Of a stretch of DNA of 64,000 bases, positions 62,781-64,000 are shown piece after piece. A model generated the notes under the pieces. That model saw only the letters and a list, made by a program, of their open reading frames with translations. It ran no database searches and was not told where the DNA came from. How positions within the stretch are numbered: position 1 is the first letter of the stretch; the number at the start of each line of letters is the position of its first letter. This stretch comes from Pelagibacteraceae bacterium AG-404-P08 (lineage in GTDB: Bacteria; Pseudomonadota; Alphaproteobacteria; HIMB59), in the NCBI GenBank assembly GCA_003216195.1, contig QCJF01000001.1:1-64000 (forward strand), read 5' to 3'. A program made the position numbers and the translations under genes.

Positions 62781-62832
62781 ATGCGTCTTTATTGCAGTAT
62801 CTTTTAGATTAGTAAAAAATAAATTAATATTT

Positions 62833-64000
62833 GTGAAAAATCACAATTGGAAATCTAATTATTTAAGCACCCTTCAATCTGAAATTGATAAAATTAAGGA
62901 TGAAGGCCACTACAGAGTATTTAACAACATAGAAAGAAAAGCCGGACAGTATCCCAAAGCTACAAGACATAGTAATGGTCAAACCGAAGAGATTGATGTC
63001 TGGTGTTCAAATGATTACTTAGGCATGAGCCAGAACAAAGAAGTTATTTCCGCAATGCAATCTGCTGCTGAAAAGTTAGGGGCGGGAAGCGGAGGAACAA
63101 GGAATATATCAGGTACTACTAATTTCCATATTCAACTTGAAAAAGAAATCGCACTCTTACATAAAAAAGAAAGAGCTCTGGCATTTAATTCTGGATATAG
63201 TGCTAATGAGTCTGCACTAAAGTCTATTATATCTGCTTTTGATAATTGTTTAGTTTTAAGTGATGAACTAAATCACGCATCACTTATAGAGGGAATTCGT
63301 ACAAGTAAAAAAGAAAAAGCTATTTATCGTCATAACGATGTAAAACACTTAAAGGATATTCTAAAGGGAGTAGATTTTTCTCGACCAAAAATTATCGTCT
63401 TGGAGTCTGTCTATTCAATGGAAGCTGATTTTGCACCACTAGAAGACATTATTCAGGTTGCTCAGGATAATGGAGCATTAATATATTTAGATGAAGTTCA
63501 TGCTGTAGGTTTATACGGTCCCAATGCAGCAGGTGTAGCAGATCAAAAAGGATTATCTGAGCATATTGATATTATCAATGGAACATTGGCAAAAGCATTT
63601 GGTCTAGCTGGAGGTTACATAGCCTCGACAGAGACAATAATTGATTTTGTTAGAAGTTTTTCAAAAGGATTTATTTTCACAACGTCCATGTGCCCAGCAG
63701 TGGCTGCTGGAAGTCTAGAGAGCATCAGACAAGTAAAGAAAAACGATGAAATTCGATCTTCATTCTTTGAGAATGTTGATTTTGTTAAAAAAGAACTACG
63801 AACCGCAGGTATTCCTTTTTTAGACTCAGGTTCACATATAATCCCAGTATTAATTGGAGATAGCAAATTATGTAAAGAGATTAGTGATTTTCTTTTAAAT
63901 GAGCACCAGGTTTATGTTCAGCCTATTAATTATCCAACAGTCCCAAAAGGAACTGAGAGAATAAGAATAACTCCTACTCCATGTCATGACCCAGAGTCTA
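62833..64000 (+). CDS. hemA: 5-aminolevulinate synthase, 3'-truncated by window end
   Basis: The frame from GTG 62833 stays open to the window end (389 codons), which is why it is missing from the ORF track. Seen: DEGHYRVF, VWCSNDYLGM, GAGSGGTRNISGT, DELNHASLIEGIR, ESVYSMEADFAP, YLDEVHAVGLYGP, PLP lysine in NGTLAKAFGLAGGYI, TTSMCPA, and VYVQPINYPTVPKGTERIR. It makes ALA from glycine and succinyl-CoA (C4/Shemin route), as in alphaproteobacteria. GTG is the best start: no ATG is in frame upstream. It completes the heme gene set. Confidence 0.93.
   Translation, partial: MKNHNWKSNYLSTLQSEIDKIKDEGHYRVFNNIERKAGQYPKATRHSNGQTEEIDVWCSNDYLGMSQNKEVISAMQSAAEKLGAGSGGTRNISGTTNFHIQLEKEIALLHKKERALAFNSGYSANESALKSIISAFDNCLVLSDELNHASLIEGIRTSKKEKAIYRHNDVKHLKDILKGVDFSRPKIIVLESVYSMEADFAPLEDIIQVAQDNGALIYLDEVHAVGLYGPNAAGVADQKGLSEHIDIINGTLAKAFGLAGGYIASTETIIDFVRSFSKGFIFTTSMCPAVAAGSLESIRQVKKNDEIRSSFFENVDFVKKELRTAGIPFLDSGSHIIPVLIGDSKLCKEISDFLLNEHQVYVQPINYPTVPKGTERIRITPTPCHDPES

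Noticed and set aside
63615-63866. Minus-strand 83-residue ORF near the window end
   Set aside because: Antisense to the clear ALA-synthase reading frame, which continues to the window edge.
1-64000. CRISPR arrays, insertion sequences, tRNA or rRNA genes
   Set aside because: No regularly spaced repeats, transposase-like proteins, cloverleaf or rRNA-like sequence were noticed by eye on either strand; a tRNAscan or Infernal run would settle this.

Overview
The window is very A+T-rich, densely packed bacterial DNA. Neighbouring genes share ATGA or TTGA stop/start overlaps, convergent genes overlap at their stop codons, TTG starts are frequent and intergenic gaps are tiny. Gene content (5-aminolevulinate synthase type HemA, the AapJQMP amino-acid ABC transporter, ApaG, Fhs, a TAXI-like protein, HemJ) points to a streamlined marine alphaproteobacterium of the Pelagibacterales / HIMB59 / AEGEAN-169 kind. 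That placement is inferred from gene content and base composition, not from a marker gene.

Bases 1-38,865 are one large surface-polysaccharide island, visibly richer in A/T than the rest. It opens with a 5'-truncated unknown gene, two nucleotide-sugar SDR enzymes and a CMP-sugar synthetase. A nonulosonic-acid block follows, resembling the GDP-sugar legionaminic-acid route (legB, ptmE-like, legG, a class I aminotransferase, a PtmF-like ATP-grasp, legI). Next come two short minus-strand operons: a 2-hydroxyacid dehydrogenase with a methyltransferase, and a WbpG/HisF2/HisH2 set for N-acetyl-sugar amidination. After these are a PFTS-motif protein, a second 2-hydroxyacid dehydrogenase, a PglD/NeuD-like acetyltransferase, an FkbM methyltransferase and a pair of unrecognised beta-rich proteins. 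A six-gene block then combines a divergent KdsA, a free CBS-pair protein, an HpcH/HpaI aldolase, two SDRs and a divergent KdsB; I regard it as the best candidate for an undescribed sugar-acid pathway. Assembly genes close the island: glycosyltransferases, a Wzy-like polymerase, a PglC-like initiating transferase, PglE- and PglF-like enzymes, a WaaL-like ligase and a small Wzz-like-topology protein. A divergent argF and a small lipoprotein gene are joined to its end.

Bases 38,862-53,940 are core metabolism and transport: trkH, apaG and fhs on the minus strand; ugd and aapJQMP plus a RhtB exporter on the plus strand; two tiny minus-strand genes (DUF3563 and an unknown) facing an M19 dipeptidase across a perfect 17-bp palindrome; a probably leaderless 61-residue basic protein; a DUF3445/TSUP pair; a TAXI-like single-domain protein; an ArgO-like exporter; and a DUF2721 membrane protein preceded by a leader with alternative pairings.

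Bases 53,937-64,000 hold a heme locus. A minus-strand operon hemC(extended)-hemB-hemE-hemH-hemF-hemJ is followed by a MATE transporter. Divergent from it run an SDR-like protein lacking the catalytic Tyr, a luciferase-like monooxygenase and the 5' part of ALA-synthase hemA, cut by the window end. Together these cover almost the whole route from glycine plus succinyl-CoA to heme. I saw no tRNA, rRNA, CRISPR array or insertion sequence.
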